Of a DNA stretch of 16,045 nt, positions 1 to 7,453 are shown piece by piece; position 1 is the stretch's first letter, and each line of letters starts with the position of its first letter. Source of the stretch: JAAFIP01 sp043772355 (GTDB taxonomy: Bacteria > Pseudomonadota > Gammaproteobacteria > Burkholderiales > Burkholderiaceae_C); contig JAYVGI010000087.1 of assembly GCA_043772355.1 (NCBI GenBank), positions 1-16,045 on the forward strand. The letters run 5' to 3'. The position numbers and the translations under genes are program-made. The notes beneath the pieces are model-generated. The model was not told the DNA's origin, ran no database searches, and saw only the letters and a program-made list of their open reading frames with translations.

Positions 1-463
1 CCTGGGCAAAGGCTATCAGTTGTCGCACTCCCTGATTGCCATTGGCCGTGGCGAAATTTGGGGTGTGGGCTTGGGCGGCAGTGTCGAGAAGTTGCATTGG
101 CTGCCCGAGGCGCATACCGACTTTTTGCTGGCGGTGATCGGTGAAGAGTTTGGCCTCATTGGTGTGCTGGTGGTGATTGGTTTGTTTTTGTGGATGACGC
201 GCCGCATCATGCACATTGGCCGCCAAGCCATCGCACTGGAGCGCCTGTTTGCGGGTCTGGTGGCGCAAGGCGTAGGGGTTTGGATGGGCTTTCAGGCCTT
301 CATCAACATGGGCGTGAACCTGGGCGCATTGCCTACCAAAGGGCTGACCTTGCCACTGATGAGCTACGGTGGTTCTGCCATATTGATGAACCTGGTGGCC
401 TTGGCCGTGGTGCTGCGCGTGGACTACGAGAACAAGCAACTCATGCGAGGGGGGCGGCTATGA
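1..463 (+). CDS. ftsW: FtsW, C-terminal part (lipid II polymerase/SEDS protein), 5' truncated
   Basis: The window opens inside this gene; the frame reads from base 2 and gives about 153 C-terminal residues. FtsW is the SEDS-family integral membrane glycosyltransferase that polymerises lipid II at the septum with FtsI. Visible family signatures are the periplasmic-loop stretch GRGEIWGVGLGGSVEKLHW followed by LPEAHTDFLLAVIGEEFG, then hydrophobic membrane segments (LIGVLVVIGLFLW, then QGVGVWMGFQAFINMGVNLG), the block LPTKGLTLPLMSYGGSA typical of FtsW/RodA, and a last TM segment ending in a short basic tail. The TGA stop overlaps the murG ATG (ATGA), which implies translational coupling inside the dcw operon. 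The identification is secure; the N-terminal half lies outside the window. Confidence 0.97.
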   Translation, partial: LGKGYQLSHSLIAIGRGEIWGVGLGGSVEKLHWLPEAHTDFLLAVIGEEFGLIGVLVVIGLFLWMTRRIMHIGRQAIALERLFAGLVAQGVGVWMGFQAFINMGVNLGALPTKGLTLPLMSYGGSAILMNLVALAVVLRVDYENKQLMRGGRL

Positions 464-1566
464 GTGCCCCATCCAGTAAATGCGCACTGATCATGGCCGG
501 TGGCACGGGCGGGCATATCTTCCCTGGTTTGGCCGTGGCCGAAGCATTGCGCAGCAGTGGCTGGCAAGTGCAGTGGCTGGGCGCGCCCGACAGCATGGAG
601 TCGCGCTTGGTACCACCGCGCGGATTCGCCTTGCAAACGATTGATTTCTCAGGCGTGCGAGGCAAAGGTCTGGTTACCTTGGCTGTGCTGCCACTGCGTT
701 TGCTCAAAGCGTTTTGGCAAAGCATCCAGGTGATTCGCCGGGTCAAACCCGATGTAGTGGTGGGTATGGGCGGCTACATCAGTTTTCCCGCAGGGTTGAT
801 GGCGGTGCTGCTGGGCAAGCCGCTGATCCTGCACGAACAAAACTCTGTAGCCGGCATGGCCAACAAGGTGCTGGCCACCGTGGCCGACAAAGTGTTTACC
901 GCTTTCCCCGGTGTATTTGCCAAAGGCGAGTGGGTGGGCAACCCGCTGCGCGCAGAGTTTTTGCAGCAAACAGAACCGTCCGTGCGATTTGCCGGTCGAA
1001 GTGGCCCACTAAATTTACTGATTGTGGGCGGCAGTTTGGGTGCCAAAGCCTTGAACGACATCGTGCCCAAAGCAGTGGCGTTGTTGCCCGTCGATCAGCG
1101 ACCTCATGTTACCCACCAAAGCGGTGAAAAGCAGATCGACGCATTGCGTGCCAACTACGCCGCAGCGGGCGTAGCCGCCACACTCACACCATTTATAGAC
1201 AACACCGCAGCAGCCTTTGCGCAGGCGGACTTGATCGTGTGCCGCGCCGGGGCCTCCACGGTGACTGAAATTGCAGCGGTGGGCGCAGCAGCTGTATTTG
1301 TACCGTTCCCCTTTGCCGTAGATGACCACCAAACTACCAACGCCCGTTTTTTAAGTGACCAAGGGGCAGCGCAGTTGATCGCACAAAAAGACTTGACACC
1401 AGAAGGATTAGCGTTAATGCTACAAAAATCAGAGCTGTCCTCACTATTGTCCATGAGTGAAAAGGCCAAATCCATGCAAAAAATTCATGCTACCGACGCA
1501 GTAGTGCAAGCCTGTGAAGCACTCACAGCTGGCACAGCACAGGGCACCCAAGGAGCCAAGCCATGA
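460..1566 (+). CDS. murG: MurG, UDP-GlcNAc:undecaprenyl-PP-MurNAc-pentapeptide GlcNAc transferase
   Basis: MurG adds GlcNAc to lipid I on the inner face of the cytoplasmic membrane, giving lipid II. The protein has 368 residues (E. coli about 355). The N-terminal glycine-rich loop GGTGGHIFP (residues 14-22, with the conserved His19) binds the lipid-linked acceptor side. The C-terminal GT-B domain shows GGSLGAKALND, then CRAGASTVTEIAA (Glu270) and PFPFAVDDHQTTNA (Gln291), which are the UDP-GlcNAc contacts of the family. The ATG at 460 was chosen because it overlaps the ftsW stop and places GGTGGH at the normal distance; the open frame continues upstream to 190 but that is ftsW sequence read out of frame. 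The 3' end overlaps murC by ATGA. Near the C-terminus (1419-1436) the coding sequence resembles the interspersed repeat also present at the murC end. Confidence 0.98.
   Translation: MSAPSSKCALIMAGGTGGHIFPGLAVAEALRSSGWQVQWLGAPDSMESRLVPPRGFALQTIDFSGVRGKGLVTLAVLPLRLLKAFWQSIQVIRRVKPDVVVGMGGYISFPAGLMAVLLGKPLILHEQNSVAGMANKVLATVADKVFTAFPGVFAKGEWVGNPLRAEFLQQTEPSVRFAGRSGPLNLLIVGGSLGAKALNDIVPKAVALLPVDQRPHVTHQSGEKQIDALRANYAAAGVAATLTPFIDNTAAAFAQADLIVCRAGASTVTEIAAVGAAAVFVPFPFAVDDHQTTNARFLSDQGAAQLIAQKDLTPEGLALMLQKSELSSLLSMSEKAKSMQKIHATDAVVQACEALTAGTAQGTQGAKP
1419..1436 (+). repeat. Interspersed-repeat-like segment inside murG
   Basis: The 18 bases GCTACAAAAATCAGAGCT match 16 of 18 positions of the segment at 2951-2968 (murC end). 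Read in the murG frame it gives the residues around MLQKSEL in a variable part of the MurG C-terminus. This may be the core of a short dispersed repeat absorbed into coding sequence, or chance similarity; only two good copies are in the window. Confidence 0.4.
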
Positions 1567-2963
1567 AGCACGCGGTTCGCAATATCCATTTCGTCGGTAT
1601 TGGCGGCTCGGGTATGTCCGCTATCGCAGAAGTGCTGCATAACCTGGGTTACGTGGTGTCGGGTTCCGACCAATCCGACTCAAGCACCCTGCGCAGACTG
1701 GGTAGCCTTGGCATTCAGACTTTTGTGGGCCACACAGCGGCCAATGTCACCGGCGCAGACGCGGTGGTGATCTCCACCGCCGTGAAAGCCGATAACACTG
1801 AGGTCGTGGCAGCGCGCGCGCAGCGCATCTCCATCGTGCCACGCGCGTTAATGCTGGCCGAGCTGATGCGCTTGCAACGCGGCATAGCCATTGCAGGCAC
1901 GCACGGTAAAACGACCACTACCAGCTTAGTGGCCAGCGTGCTGCTGGCCGCGGGCCTGGATCCGACTTTTGTGATCGGAGGGCGGCTGACCAGCGCCGGT
2001 GCCAATGCACGCTTGGGACAGGGCGACTACATCGTGGTCGAGGCTGACGAATCGGATGCCTCGTTTTTGCATCTGCTACCCGTGATGGCCGTGGTGACCA
2101 ATATCGATGCAGACCACATGGAGACCTATGGCCATGATTTCGAGCGGCTCAAGGGCGCGTTTGTAGACTTCCTGCACCGCATGCCGTTTTATGGTGTGGC
2201 GGTGCTGTGCACCGACGATCCGGCGGTCAAAGACATCATGTCCAAGGTGACCTGCCCGGTGACGACTTATGGTTTGAACGACGACGCCCAAGTGCGCGCT
2301 GTCAATGTGCGACCAGCCAACGGCAAGATGCACTTTACGGTGCAGCGACGCAATGGTGTGATCTTGCCAGATATGGAGGTCACGCTGAATCTGCCCGGCA
2401 ACCACAATGTGCTCAACGCCCTGTCAGCGATTGCCATTGCCACTGAGCTGGATGTGCCCGACGCTGCCATCCAAAAAGCCTTAAGTGAGTTTGCAGGTGT
2501 AGGCCGGCGCTTTCAAAGCTATGGGCAAGCGCCTGCCAGGGAGGGCGGAAGCTTTACGGTGATTGACGATTATGGGCATCACCCCGTAGAGATGGCCGCT
2601 ACCTTGGCGGCAGCGCGCGGTGCATTTCCCGGGCAGCGCTTGGTGCTGGCGTTTCAGCCGCACCGCTACAGCCGCACACGCGATTGCTTTGAAGATTTCG
2701 TCAAAGTGATTGGCCAGGCCGATGTGGTGTTGCTCTCTGAGGTGTATGCCGCTGGCGAAGCGCCGATTGTGGCTGCGGATGGCCGCGCACTGGCACGCGC
2801 ATTGCGTGTAGCGGGCAAAGTAGAACCGATTTTTGTAGACGATATTGCCGCCATGCCGCAAGCAGTGGCAGACAACGCCCGTGCGGGGGATGTGGTGCTG
2901 TGCATGGGCGCGGGTTCCATCGGTGCAGTGCCTGAAAAAATTGTTGAATCGCTACAAAAATAG
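1563..2963 (+). CDS. murC: MurC, UDP-N-acetylmuramate--L-alanine ligase
   Basis: MurC is the cytoplasmic ATP-dependent ligase that adds L-Ala to UDP-MurNAc, the first amino acid of the stem peptide. The protein has 466 residues (E. coli 491). The N-terminal Rossmann-like UDP-binding domain starts with HFVGIGGSGMSAIAEVL. The central ATPase domain carries the P-loop GTHGKTTTT (residues 112 onward) and EADESDASFL. NIDADHMETYG follows, then the C-terminal ligase domain with DDYGHHPVE and AFQPHRYSRTRDCFEDF. The start ATG overlaps the murG stop. The last residues and the TAG stop (2961-2963) lie inside an interspersed repeat (2951-3000), so the natural C-terminus has probably been rewritten by repeat insertion, ending SLQK. 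Confidence 0.98.
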   Translation: MKHAVRNIHFVGIGGSGMSAIAEVLHNLGYVVSGSDQSDSSTLRRLGSLGIQTFVGHTAANVTGADAVVISTAVKADNTEVVAARAQRISIVPRALMLAELMRLQRGIAIAGTHGKTTTTSLVASVLLAAGLDPTFVIGGRLTSAGANARLGQGDYIVVEADESDASFLHLLPVMAVVTNIDADHMETYGHDFERLKGAFVDFLHRMPFYGVAVLCTDDPAVKDIMSKVTCPVTTYGLNDDAQVRAVNVRPANGKMHFTVQRRNGVILPDMEVTLNLPGNHNVLNALSAIAIATELDVPDAAIQKALSEFAGVGRRFQSYGQAPAREGGSFTVIDDYGHHPVEMAATLAAARGAFPGQRLVLAFQPHRYSRTRDCFEDFVKVIGQADVVLLSEVYAAGEAPIVAADGRALARALRVAGKVEPIFVDDIAAMPQAVADNARAGDVVLCMGAGSIGAVPEKIVESLQK

Positions 2964-3000
2964 GAGCTACTTGCGCAATAATCCAATGCGCTAGAACTTG
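2951..3000 (+). repeat. Short interspersed repeat spanning the murC stop and the murC-ddlB gap
   Basis: The sequence begins GCTACAAAAATAGGAGCT and continues through ACTTGCGCA, a 9-base spacer, TGCGCTAG and AACTTG. GCGCA (2973-2977) and TGCGC (2987-2991) can pair into a small stem. From memory, similar AGCTGCTTGCGC...GCGCTAGA intergenic repeats are common in Comamonadaceae genomes. It fills nearly the entire murC-ddlB gap and supplies the murC stop codon. It has no T-run, so it is not an obvious terminator. Related segments are at 1419-1436, 14202-14230 and 15338-15372. Confidence 0.6.
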
Positions 3001-3008
3001 AAAAGGTA

Positions 3009-3953
3009 ATGAATGTGATGAATTTTGGCAAAGTGGCCGTGTTATTCGGTGGTGCTTCGGCAGAGCGCGAAGTCTCGCTCATGTCGGGCGCCGGTGTGCT
3101 CCAGGCCTTGCTTTCGCGGGGCGTGGACGCGCACGCCTTTGATCCGGCGCAACGCGACATGGGAGACCTCAAGCGTGAGGGCTTTGCGCGCTGCTTTATC
3201 GCGCTGCATGGCCGCTTTGGGGAAGATGGCACTGTGCAGGGGGCGCTCGAGTTGTTAGGCATACCCTACACCGGCTCTGGAGTGATGGCCTCGTCCCTGG
3301 CGATGGACAAAGTGATGACCAAGCGCGTGTGGCTGTCTGAAGGCTTGCCCACCCCAGCGTGGCGAGAAGTAGCCAGCGCCGAGCAAACCCGGCAAGCCTT
3401 TGCAGCTTTGGGTAGCCCCATGATTGTCAAACCCGCCCGTGAAGGCTCCACCATAGGTCTGACGAAAGTGACCGATGCAGCCCAATGCGCGCAGGCCTAC
3501 GCATTGGCTGCGCAGCATGACCCTTCAGTGCTGTGCGAGCAATTTATCAGTGGCGATGAGGTGACCTGCCCCGTGCTGGGCAGCGGTGCCAGTGCCAAGG
3601 CTTTGCCAGTCATTCGCGTTGTTGCGCCCGGCGGCAGTTACGATTACCAAGCCAAATATTTTGGCAACGAAACCAAGTACATCGTGCCCTGCGACTTACC
3701 TGTGGGTGAGGAGATGGCGATCCAGGAGCTGGTGGTCAAAGCCTTTTGCACCCTCAGCTGCAAAGGCTGGGCGCGCGCGGACGTGATGATTGATGCCGTC
3801 ACCCGCAAACCCTATTTGCTGGAGATCAACACCTCGCCCGGTATGACCAGCCATTCTTTGGTACCCATGTCTGCACGCGCGGCAGGCATGAGCTACGAAG
3901 ACCTGTGTGTGCATATTCTGGGCACTACTGCATTGGAGCACGCCAAGCCATGA
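3009..3953 (+). CDS. ddlB: DdlB, D-alanine--D-alanine ligase
   Basis: This ATP-grasp ligase makes the D-Ala-D-Ala dipeptide for the MurF step. The product has 314 residues (E. coli DdlB 306). Seen in order: VAVLFGGASAEREVSLMSG at the N-terminus, the substrate-binding region ALHGRFGEDGTVQGALELL, GIPYTGSGVMASSLAMDK, the ATP-grasp motif IVKPAREGSTIGLTKV, and the metal-binding and active-site region ARADVMID...YLLEINTSPGMTSHSLVP. The start is uncertain: the ATG at 3009 has the AAAAGG purine run (3001-3006) only 2 nt upstream, whereas the in-frame ATG at 3018 has it 11 nt upstream and gives MNFGKVAVLFGG, so 3018 is a credible alternative. The stop overlaps ftsQ by ATGA. It lies in the usual position between murC and ftsQ. 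Confidence 0.97.
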   Translation: MNVMNFGKVAVLFGGASAEREVSLMSGAGVLQALLSRGVDAHAFDPAQRDMGDLKREGFARCFIALHGRFGEDGTVQGALELLGIPYTGSGVMASSLAMDKVMTKRVWLSEGLPTPAWREVASAEQTRQAFAALGSPMIVKPAREGSTIGLTKVTDAAQCAQAYALAAQHDPSVLCEQFISGDEVTCPVLGSGASAKALPVIRVVAPGGSYDYQAKYFGNETKYIVPCDLPVGEEMAIQELVVKAFCTLSCKGWARADVMIDAVTRKPYLLEINTSPGMTSHSLVPMSARAAGMSYEDLCVHILGTTALEHAKP

Positions 3954-4744
3954 GCTCCACGCAACCTATGCCTGCCGATGTCCGTCTGATGAATATCAGC
4001 ACGGCGCTGCTGGGCGCGGGGGTGTGTGTGGCATTGGTGCTGGGCGCGGCGCGCTGGGCAGTGCACCATCCGGTGTTTAGCATTGCAGGTATCACAGTGC
4101 AAGGTGATACGGTGCACAACAACGACGTGACTTTGCGCGCCAACGTTGCTTCGCGCTTGCAAGGCAACTTTTTTACACTGGATCTGGCGCAAGTACGCGC
4201 TGCCTTCGAGGCGGTGCCTTGGGTACGCAAGGCTGTCGTGCGGCGCGAGTTTCCAAACCGTCTGCGGGTCAGCCTGCAAGAGCACCGCAGTGCAGGTTTT
4301 TGGGGTTCTGACAGTGAGTCGCGCCTGGTCAACACCTTTGGTGAAGTGTTTGAGGCCAATGCGGGTGATGTTGAAAATGAAGAGTTGCCCCGATTGGTCG
4401 GCCCTGATGGGCAAGGCCCGCAAGTGCTGGACCTGTACCGCAGCCTGAATGCCCTGTTTACCCCGCTGGATGCCAGTATTGAGGAGCTGGAACTGACGGG
4501 ACGCGGCGGTTGGCGCTTGGTGCTTGATGGTGGAGCACTCATCGAGATGGGGCGCGGTACAGCGCAGGAGCTGGCAGCAAGAGTGCGGCGCTTTACCCAA
4601 ACCTATACCCAAGTTTTATCGGCCTACCAGCGTACAGGATTAGACCGCATTGAATTGGTAGATCTGCGGCACAACGAAGGTTATGCCATACGGCTGCGCG
4701 GCGTGAGCGCGGTGGTGGCCGCACCAGGATTAGAGAAAAAATAG
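3950..4744 (+). CDS. ftsQ: FtsQ, divisome protein with POTRA domain
   Basis: FtsQ is the bitopic membrane scaffold that links FtsK to FtsB/FtsL and later divisome proteins. The product has 264 residues. A short cytoplasmic N-terminus is followed by one TM segment (about residues 16-38, rich in A/L/V/G). The POTRA domain (about 43-112) reads VFSIAGITVQGD, then NNDVTLRANVASRLQGNFF and AVPWVRKAVVRREFPNRLRV, typical of betaproteobacterial FtsQ. The rest is the FtsQ/DivIB beta domain (LVNTFGEVFEAN, then GWRLVLDGGALIEMGRG). The ATG at 3950 was chosen for its ATGA overlap with ddlB; the frame is open to 3905 within ddlB but that part is not FtsQ-like. ATG 3968 is an alternative start. The end is followed after 10 nt by ftsA. 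Confidence 0.95.
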   Translation: MSSTQPMPADVRLMNISTALLGAGVCVALVLGAARWAVHHPVFSIAGITVQGDTVHNNDVTLRANVASRLQGNFFTLDLAQVRAAFEAVPWVRKAVVRREFPNRLRVSLQEHRSAGFWGSDSESRLVNTFGEVFEANAGDVENEELPRLVGPDGQGPQVLDLYRSLNALFTPLDASIEELELTGRGGWRLVLDGGALIEMGRGTAQELAARVRRFTQTYTQVLSAYQRTGLDRIELVDLRHNEGYAIRLRGVSAVVAAPGLEKK

Positions 4745-4754
4745 AGGCGCAAAC

Positions 4755-5984
4755 ATGGCAAAAGACTATAAAGATTTGGTAGTGGGTTTAGATATTGGCA
4801 CGTCCAAAGTGATGGTGGTGGTGGCCGAGGTGATGCCTGGTGGCGAACTGAAACTTGCCGGTTTGGGCATCGCGCCCAGCAATGGTTTAAAGCGTGGTGT
4901 GGTGGTCAACATCGACGCCACAGTGCAAAGTATCCAATTGGCTTTGAAAGAAGCCGAGTTGATGGCCGATTGCAAAATTACCCGGGTGTACATCGGCATT
5001 ACCGGCAGCCATATTCGCGGCATCAACTCCAGCGGCATGGTAGCGGTGAAAGACCGTGAGGTGACCCCGGCCGATGTGGCGCGCGTGGTAGAAACCGCCA
5101 AGGCCATCAACATCTCCAACGACCAGCGTTTGCTGTTGGTCGAACCTCAAGAGTTCGTGATTGACGGACAAGATGTGCGCGAACCGATTGGTATGAGCGG
5201 TATCCGGCTCGAGGCCAAAGTGCACATCGTCACTGGCGCGCAGAGCGCCGCCGAAAACATTATCAAATGCGTGCGCCGTTGCGGTCTGGAAGTGGAGCAG
5301 CTCATGCTCAATCCACACGCGTCCAGTCAGGCTGTACTGACCCGTGATGAAAAAGAGCTGGGTGTAGCCATGGTGGACATCGGCGCGGGCACCACCGATG
5401 TAGCCATCTTTACCGGTGGCGCTATCCGTCATACGGCAGTCATTCCCATTGCGGGTGATTTGATCACCAGCGACATCGCGATGGCACTGCGCACACCCAC
5501 CAAAGACGCAGAAGACATCAAGGTCGAAAGTGGTTGCGCCAAGCAGTTGCTGGCAGACCCGCAAACCCAGGTGGAAGTACCCGGCCTGGGCGATCGGGGC
5601 CCGCGCATGCTGGGCAAGCAAGCCTTGTCGGGCGTGATAGAGCCGCGCGTGGAAGAAATTTACGCCCTGGTGCAGCAAGTCATTCGCGAGTCGGGCTACG
5701 AAGAGGTGTTGTCCTCTGGCATTGTGATTACGGGCGGCAGCGCAGTCATGACCGGCATGGTTGAGTTGGGCGAAGACATCTTTTTGAAACCCGTGCGCCG
5801 GGGCATGCCGCAGTACAACAGCGTCCTGTCCGACATGGTGGCGCAATGCCGCGCGGCTACGGTGATGGGTCTGCTCGAAGAGGCGCGATTGGCACGACTG
5901 CGTGGCTTCAAAGTAGCGGCCAAGAGCGGCTCCGTAAAAACCGCCTTTGGTCGGTTCAAAGACTTTGTCGTGGGGAATTTCTAA
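4755..5984 (+). CDS. ftsA: FtsA, actin-like cell division protein
   Basis: FtsA is an actin-fold ATPase that tethers FtsZ polymers to the membrane and recruits later divisome proteins. The product has 409 residues. The phosphate-1 motif is GLDIGTSKVMVVVAEV (Gly11 onward), the phosphate-2 motif is DIGAGTTDVAIF (Asp208 onward) and the adenosine motif is GIVITGGSAVMTGM. The 1C subdomain lies between the first two (SGMVAVKDREVTPADV). The C-terminus ends GRFKDFVVGNF, a short basic and aromatic amphipathic segment that fits the membrane-targeting helix of FtsA. A weak AGAGG ribosome site overlaps the ftsQ stop. The TAA is followed one base later by the ATG of a possible small ORF (5986-6066). Confidence 0.98.
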   Translation: MAKDYKDLVVGLDIGTSKVMVVVAEVMPGGELKLAGLGIAPSNGLKRGVVVNIDATVQSIQLALKEAELMADCKITRVYIGITGSHIRGINSSGMVAVKDREVTPADVARVVETAKAINISNDQRLLLVEPQEFVIDGQDVREPIGMSGIRLEAKVHIVTGAQSAAENIIKCVRRCGLEVEQLMLNPHASSQAVLTRDEKELGVAMVDIGAGTTDVAIFTGGAIRHTAVIPIAGDLITSDIAMALRTPTKDAEDIKVESGCAKQLLADPQTQVEVPGLGDRGPRMLGKQALSGVIEPRVEEIYALVQQVIRESGYEEVLSSGIVITGGSAVMTGMVELGEDIFLKPVRRGMPQYNSVLSDMVAQCRAATVMGLLEEARLARLRGFKVAAKSGSVKTAFGRFKDFVVGNF

Positions 5985-5985
5985 C

Positions 5986-6066
5986 ATGTTCAAGAAACTC
6001 TACATGGCGCGCGGTAGCCCGCCCAGATGGCCCGGCAAAGACCCTGGCTGGATCGACAGCTCCTGA
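5986..6066 (+). CDS. Possible 26-codon small ORF between ftsA and ftsZ
   Basis: An ATG one base after the ftsA TAA opens a 26-residue frame starting MFKKLYMARG and ending GWIDSS, rich in Pro, Gly, Lys and Trp. A purine run GGGGAA (5972-5977) sits 8 nt upstream, a normal Shine-Dalgarno distance, and termination-reinitiation from ftsA is also possible. The TGA stop lies in the 4-base loop of a 5-bp hairpin (GCTCC-TGAC-GGAGC, 6059-6072). I do not recognise the peptide. It could be a translated leader or small division-associated peptide, or simply untranslated spacer; coding status is unproven. Confidence 0.35.
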   Translation: MFKKLYMARGSPPRWPGKDPGWIDSS

Positions 6067-6075
6067 CGGAGCCAG
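6044..6075 (+). promoter_or_regulatory. Two mutually exclusive hairpins in the ftsA-ftsZ gap
   Basis: CTGGCT (6044-6049) can pair with AGCCAG (6070-6075), while GCTCC (6059-6063) can pair with GGAGC (6068-6072). The two stems share bases 6070-6072 and cannot form together. An A-rich stretch, not a T-run, follows, so this is not an intrinsic terminator on the + strand. The remaining gap (6076-6139) is AT-rich and ends in the strong ribosome site AAGGAG (6127-6132) 7 nt before ftsZ; I could not pick out a convincing sigma-70 promoter there. A regulatory role is an inference only. Confidence 0.3.
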
Positions 6076-6139
6076 TCTGTAAAAAAACAAGTATCAAAAA
6101 TTTTAGGCAACTGCAATAAACGATTGAAGGAGAATTGAA

Positions 6140-7381
6140 ATGGGTATCGAAATGATCGAAGCTGAAGAATTTAATTTGGGCACACTGATCAAAGTCATTG
6201 GTGTGGGTGGCGGCGGCGGTAACGCCGTGGAGCACATGATTGCACGCAGCGTGCAAGGCGTGGAGTTCATCACCGCCAATACCGACGCGCAGGCGCTCTC
6301 GCGCAGCGCGGCGCACAAAACCATCCAACTGGGCACCAGTGGCCTGGGCGCAGGCAGCAAGCCTGACAAAGGCCGTGACTCCGCGCAAAGCGCTGAAGAC
6401 GACATTCGCGCGGCCATTGACGGCGCGCACATGTTGTTCATCACCGCTGGTATGGGCGGCGGCACCGGCACGGGCGCTGCGCCCGTGATTGCGCGCATCG
6501 CCAAAGAGATGGGCATCCTCACCGTCGGCGTGGTGACCAAACCTTTTGAGTGGGAAGGTGGCCGGCGCATGACCAATGCCGACAACGGCTTGGCCGAGCT
6601 GGAAGCCAATGTGGACTCATTGATTGTGGTGCTCAACGAGAAGCTGCTGGACGTGCTGGGCGACGACATTACCCAAGACGAAGCTTTTGCGCATGCCAAC
6701 GACGTATTGAAAAACGCTGTCGGCGGGATTGCCGAAATCATCAATGTGCCTGGGCATGTGAACGTCGACTTTGAAGACGTGCGTACCGTGATGGGGGAAC
6801 CTGGCAAAGCCATGATGGGCACCGCAGCCGCCAATGGCCCAGACCGTGCACGTATCGCTGCTGAACAAGCCGTGGCGTGCCCGCTACTGGAAGGCATTGA
6901 CCTGTCTGGTGCCAAAGGCGTGCTGGTCTTGATCACCGCTGCCAAAGGCTCACTCAAATTGAGCGAATCCAAGCTGGCGATGAACACCATTCGCGCCTAC
7001 GCTTCGCCTGATGCACATGTCATCTATGGCACTGCCTATGACGACAGTCTGGGTGACGATATTCGCGTGACGGTGGTGGCTACAGGTTTGTCGCGTCAGG
7101 GCGCGCGCCGTACGGCCCCTCCATTGCAAGTGCTGCGCACCGGTACTGACAACGTGCCTTTCCATGTTCCCACGGTGAACACCGTGGTGGGCCAAGGCCT
7201 CGCCGCCAGCGTCGGCAATGGCATGGGTGTGGGCGCTGCTCAGCCAGACTACAACGGTATGGCGGTACCCAGCGTGTGGCGTACCAACCGTACACAAGCG
7301 GCAGCCAAAGTCGATGCCCTGTCTTCCGGTGGTATGGACGATTTTGAAATCCCGGCATTTTTACGCAAACAAGCGGATTAA
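6140..7381 (+). CDS. ftsZ: FtsZ, tubulin-like cell division GTPase
   Basis: FtsZ polymerises into the Z ring at midcell and organises the divisome; FtsA, encoded just upstream, anchors it. The product has 413 residues. The N-terminal GTPase domain shows VIGVGGGGGNAVEHM, TANTDAQAL and the tubulin signature GGGTGTG (residues 106-112). KPFEWEGGRRM and the catalytic T7-loop region NVDFEDVRTVMGEPGKAM follow. The activation-like C-terminal domain (about 230-325) is followed by a variable linker. The conserved C-terminal peptide DDFEIPAFLRKQAD is the binding site for FtsA and other partners. The AAGGAG ribosome site at 6127-6132 is the best in the window, as expected for an abundant protein. An intrinsic terminator follows the stop. 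Confidence 0.99.
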   Translation: MGIEMIEAEEFNLGTLIKVIGVGGGGGNAVEHMIARSVQGVEFITANTDAQALSRSAAHKTIQLGTSGLGAGSKPDKGRDSAQSAEDDIRAAIDGAHMLFITAGMGGGTGTGAAPVIARIAKEMGILTVGVVTKPFEWEGGRRMTNADNGLAELEANVDSLIVVLNEKLLDVLGDDITQDEAFAHANDVLKNAVGGIAEIINVPGHVNVDFEDVRTVMGEPGKAMMGTAAANGPDRARIAAEQAVACPLLEGIDLSGAKGVLVLITAAKGSLKLSESKLAMNTIRAYASPDAHVIYGTAYDDSLGDDIRVTVVATGLSRQGARRTAPPLQVLRTGTDNVPFHVPTVNTVVGQGLAASVGNGMGVGAAQPDYNGMAVPSVWRTNRTQAAAKVDALSSGGMDDFEIPAFLRKQAD

Positions 7382-7406
7382 TACCGACACCTTCCGGCCT
7401 ACTGAG

Positions 7407-7435
7407 AGCCCTTGGAATCCCCCAAGGGCTTTTTT
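7407..7435 (+). terminator. Rho-independent terminator after ftsZ
   Basis: AGCCCTTGG (7407-7415) and CCAAGGGCT (7422-7430) form a perfect 9-bp GC-rich stem with a 6-nt loop AATCCC, followed by a run of six T (7430-7435). It closes the dcw transcription unit and lies only 18 nt before the annotated lpxC start, so lpxC needs read-through or a promoter of its own. Confidence 0.93.
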
Positions 7436-7447
7436 CATGGCCCCGCT

Positions 7448-7453
7448 TAGAAT
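7448..7453 (+). promoter_or_regulatory. Possible -10 box directly before lpxC
   Basis: TAGAAT (one mismatch to TATAAT) lies directly before the ATG at 7454. A transcript starting 7 nt downstream would begin at the in-frame GTG at 7460, i.e. without a leader. No clear -35 hexamer is found 16-18 nt upstream (this falls on the terminator stem). The call is weak, but nothing else in the 18-nt gap looks like a promoter or a ribosome site. Confidence 0.3.

Noticed and set aside
190..459. Upstream extension of the murG frame by 90 codons
   Set aside because: It is ftsW sequence read out of frame; the ATGA overlap at 460 and MurG family length fix the start.
4887..5993. Long 368-codon open frame on the minus strand opposite ftsA
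   Set aside because: Composition is His/Ala/Gly-rich as expected from the antisense of a GC-rich gene, and the + strand clearly encodes FtsA.
6059..6094. Intrinsic terminator between ftsA and ftsZ
   Set aside because: The hairpin is followed by an A-run, not a T-run, on the + strand; on the minus strand the T-run precedes the hairpin.
6103..6990. 295-codon minus-strand frame opposite ftsZ
   Set aside because: Ser/Ala/Pro-rich antisense shadow of a certain ftsZ gene.
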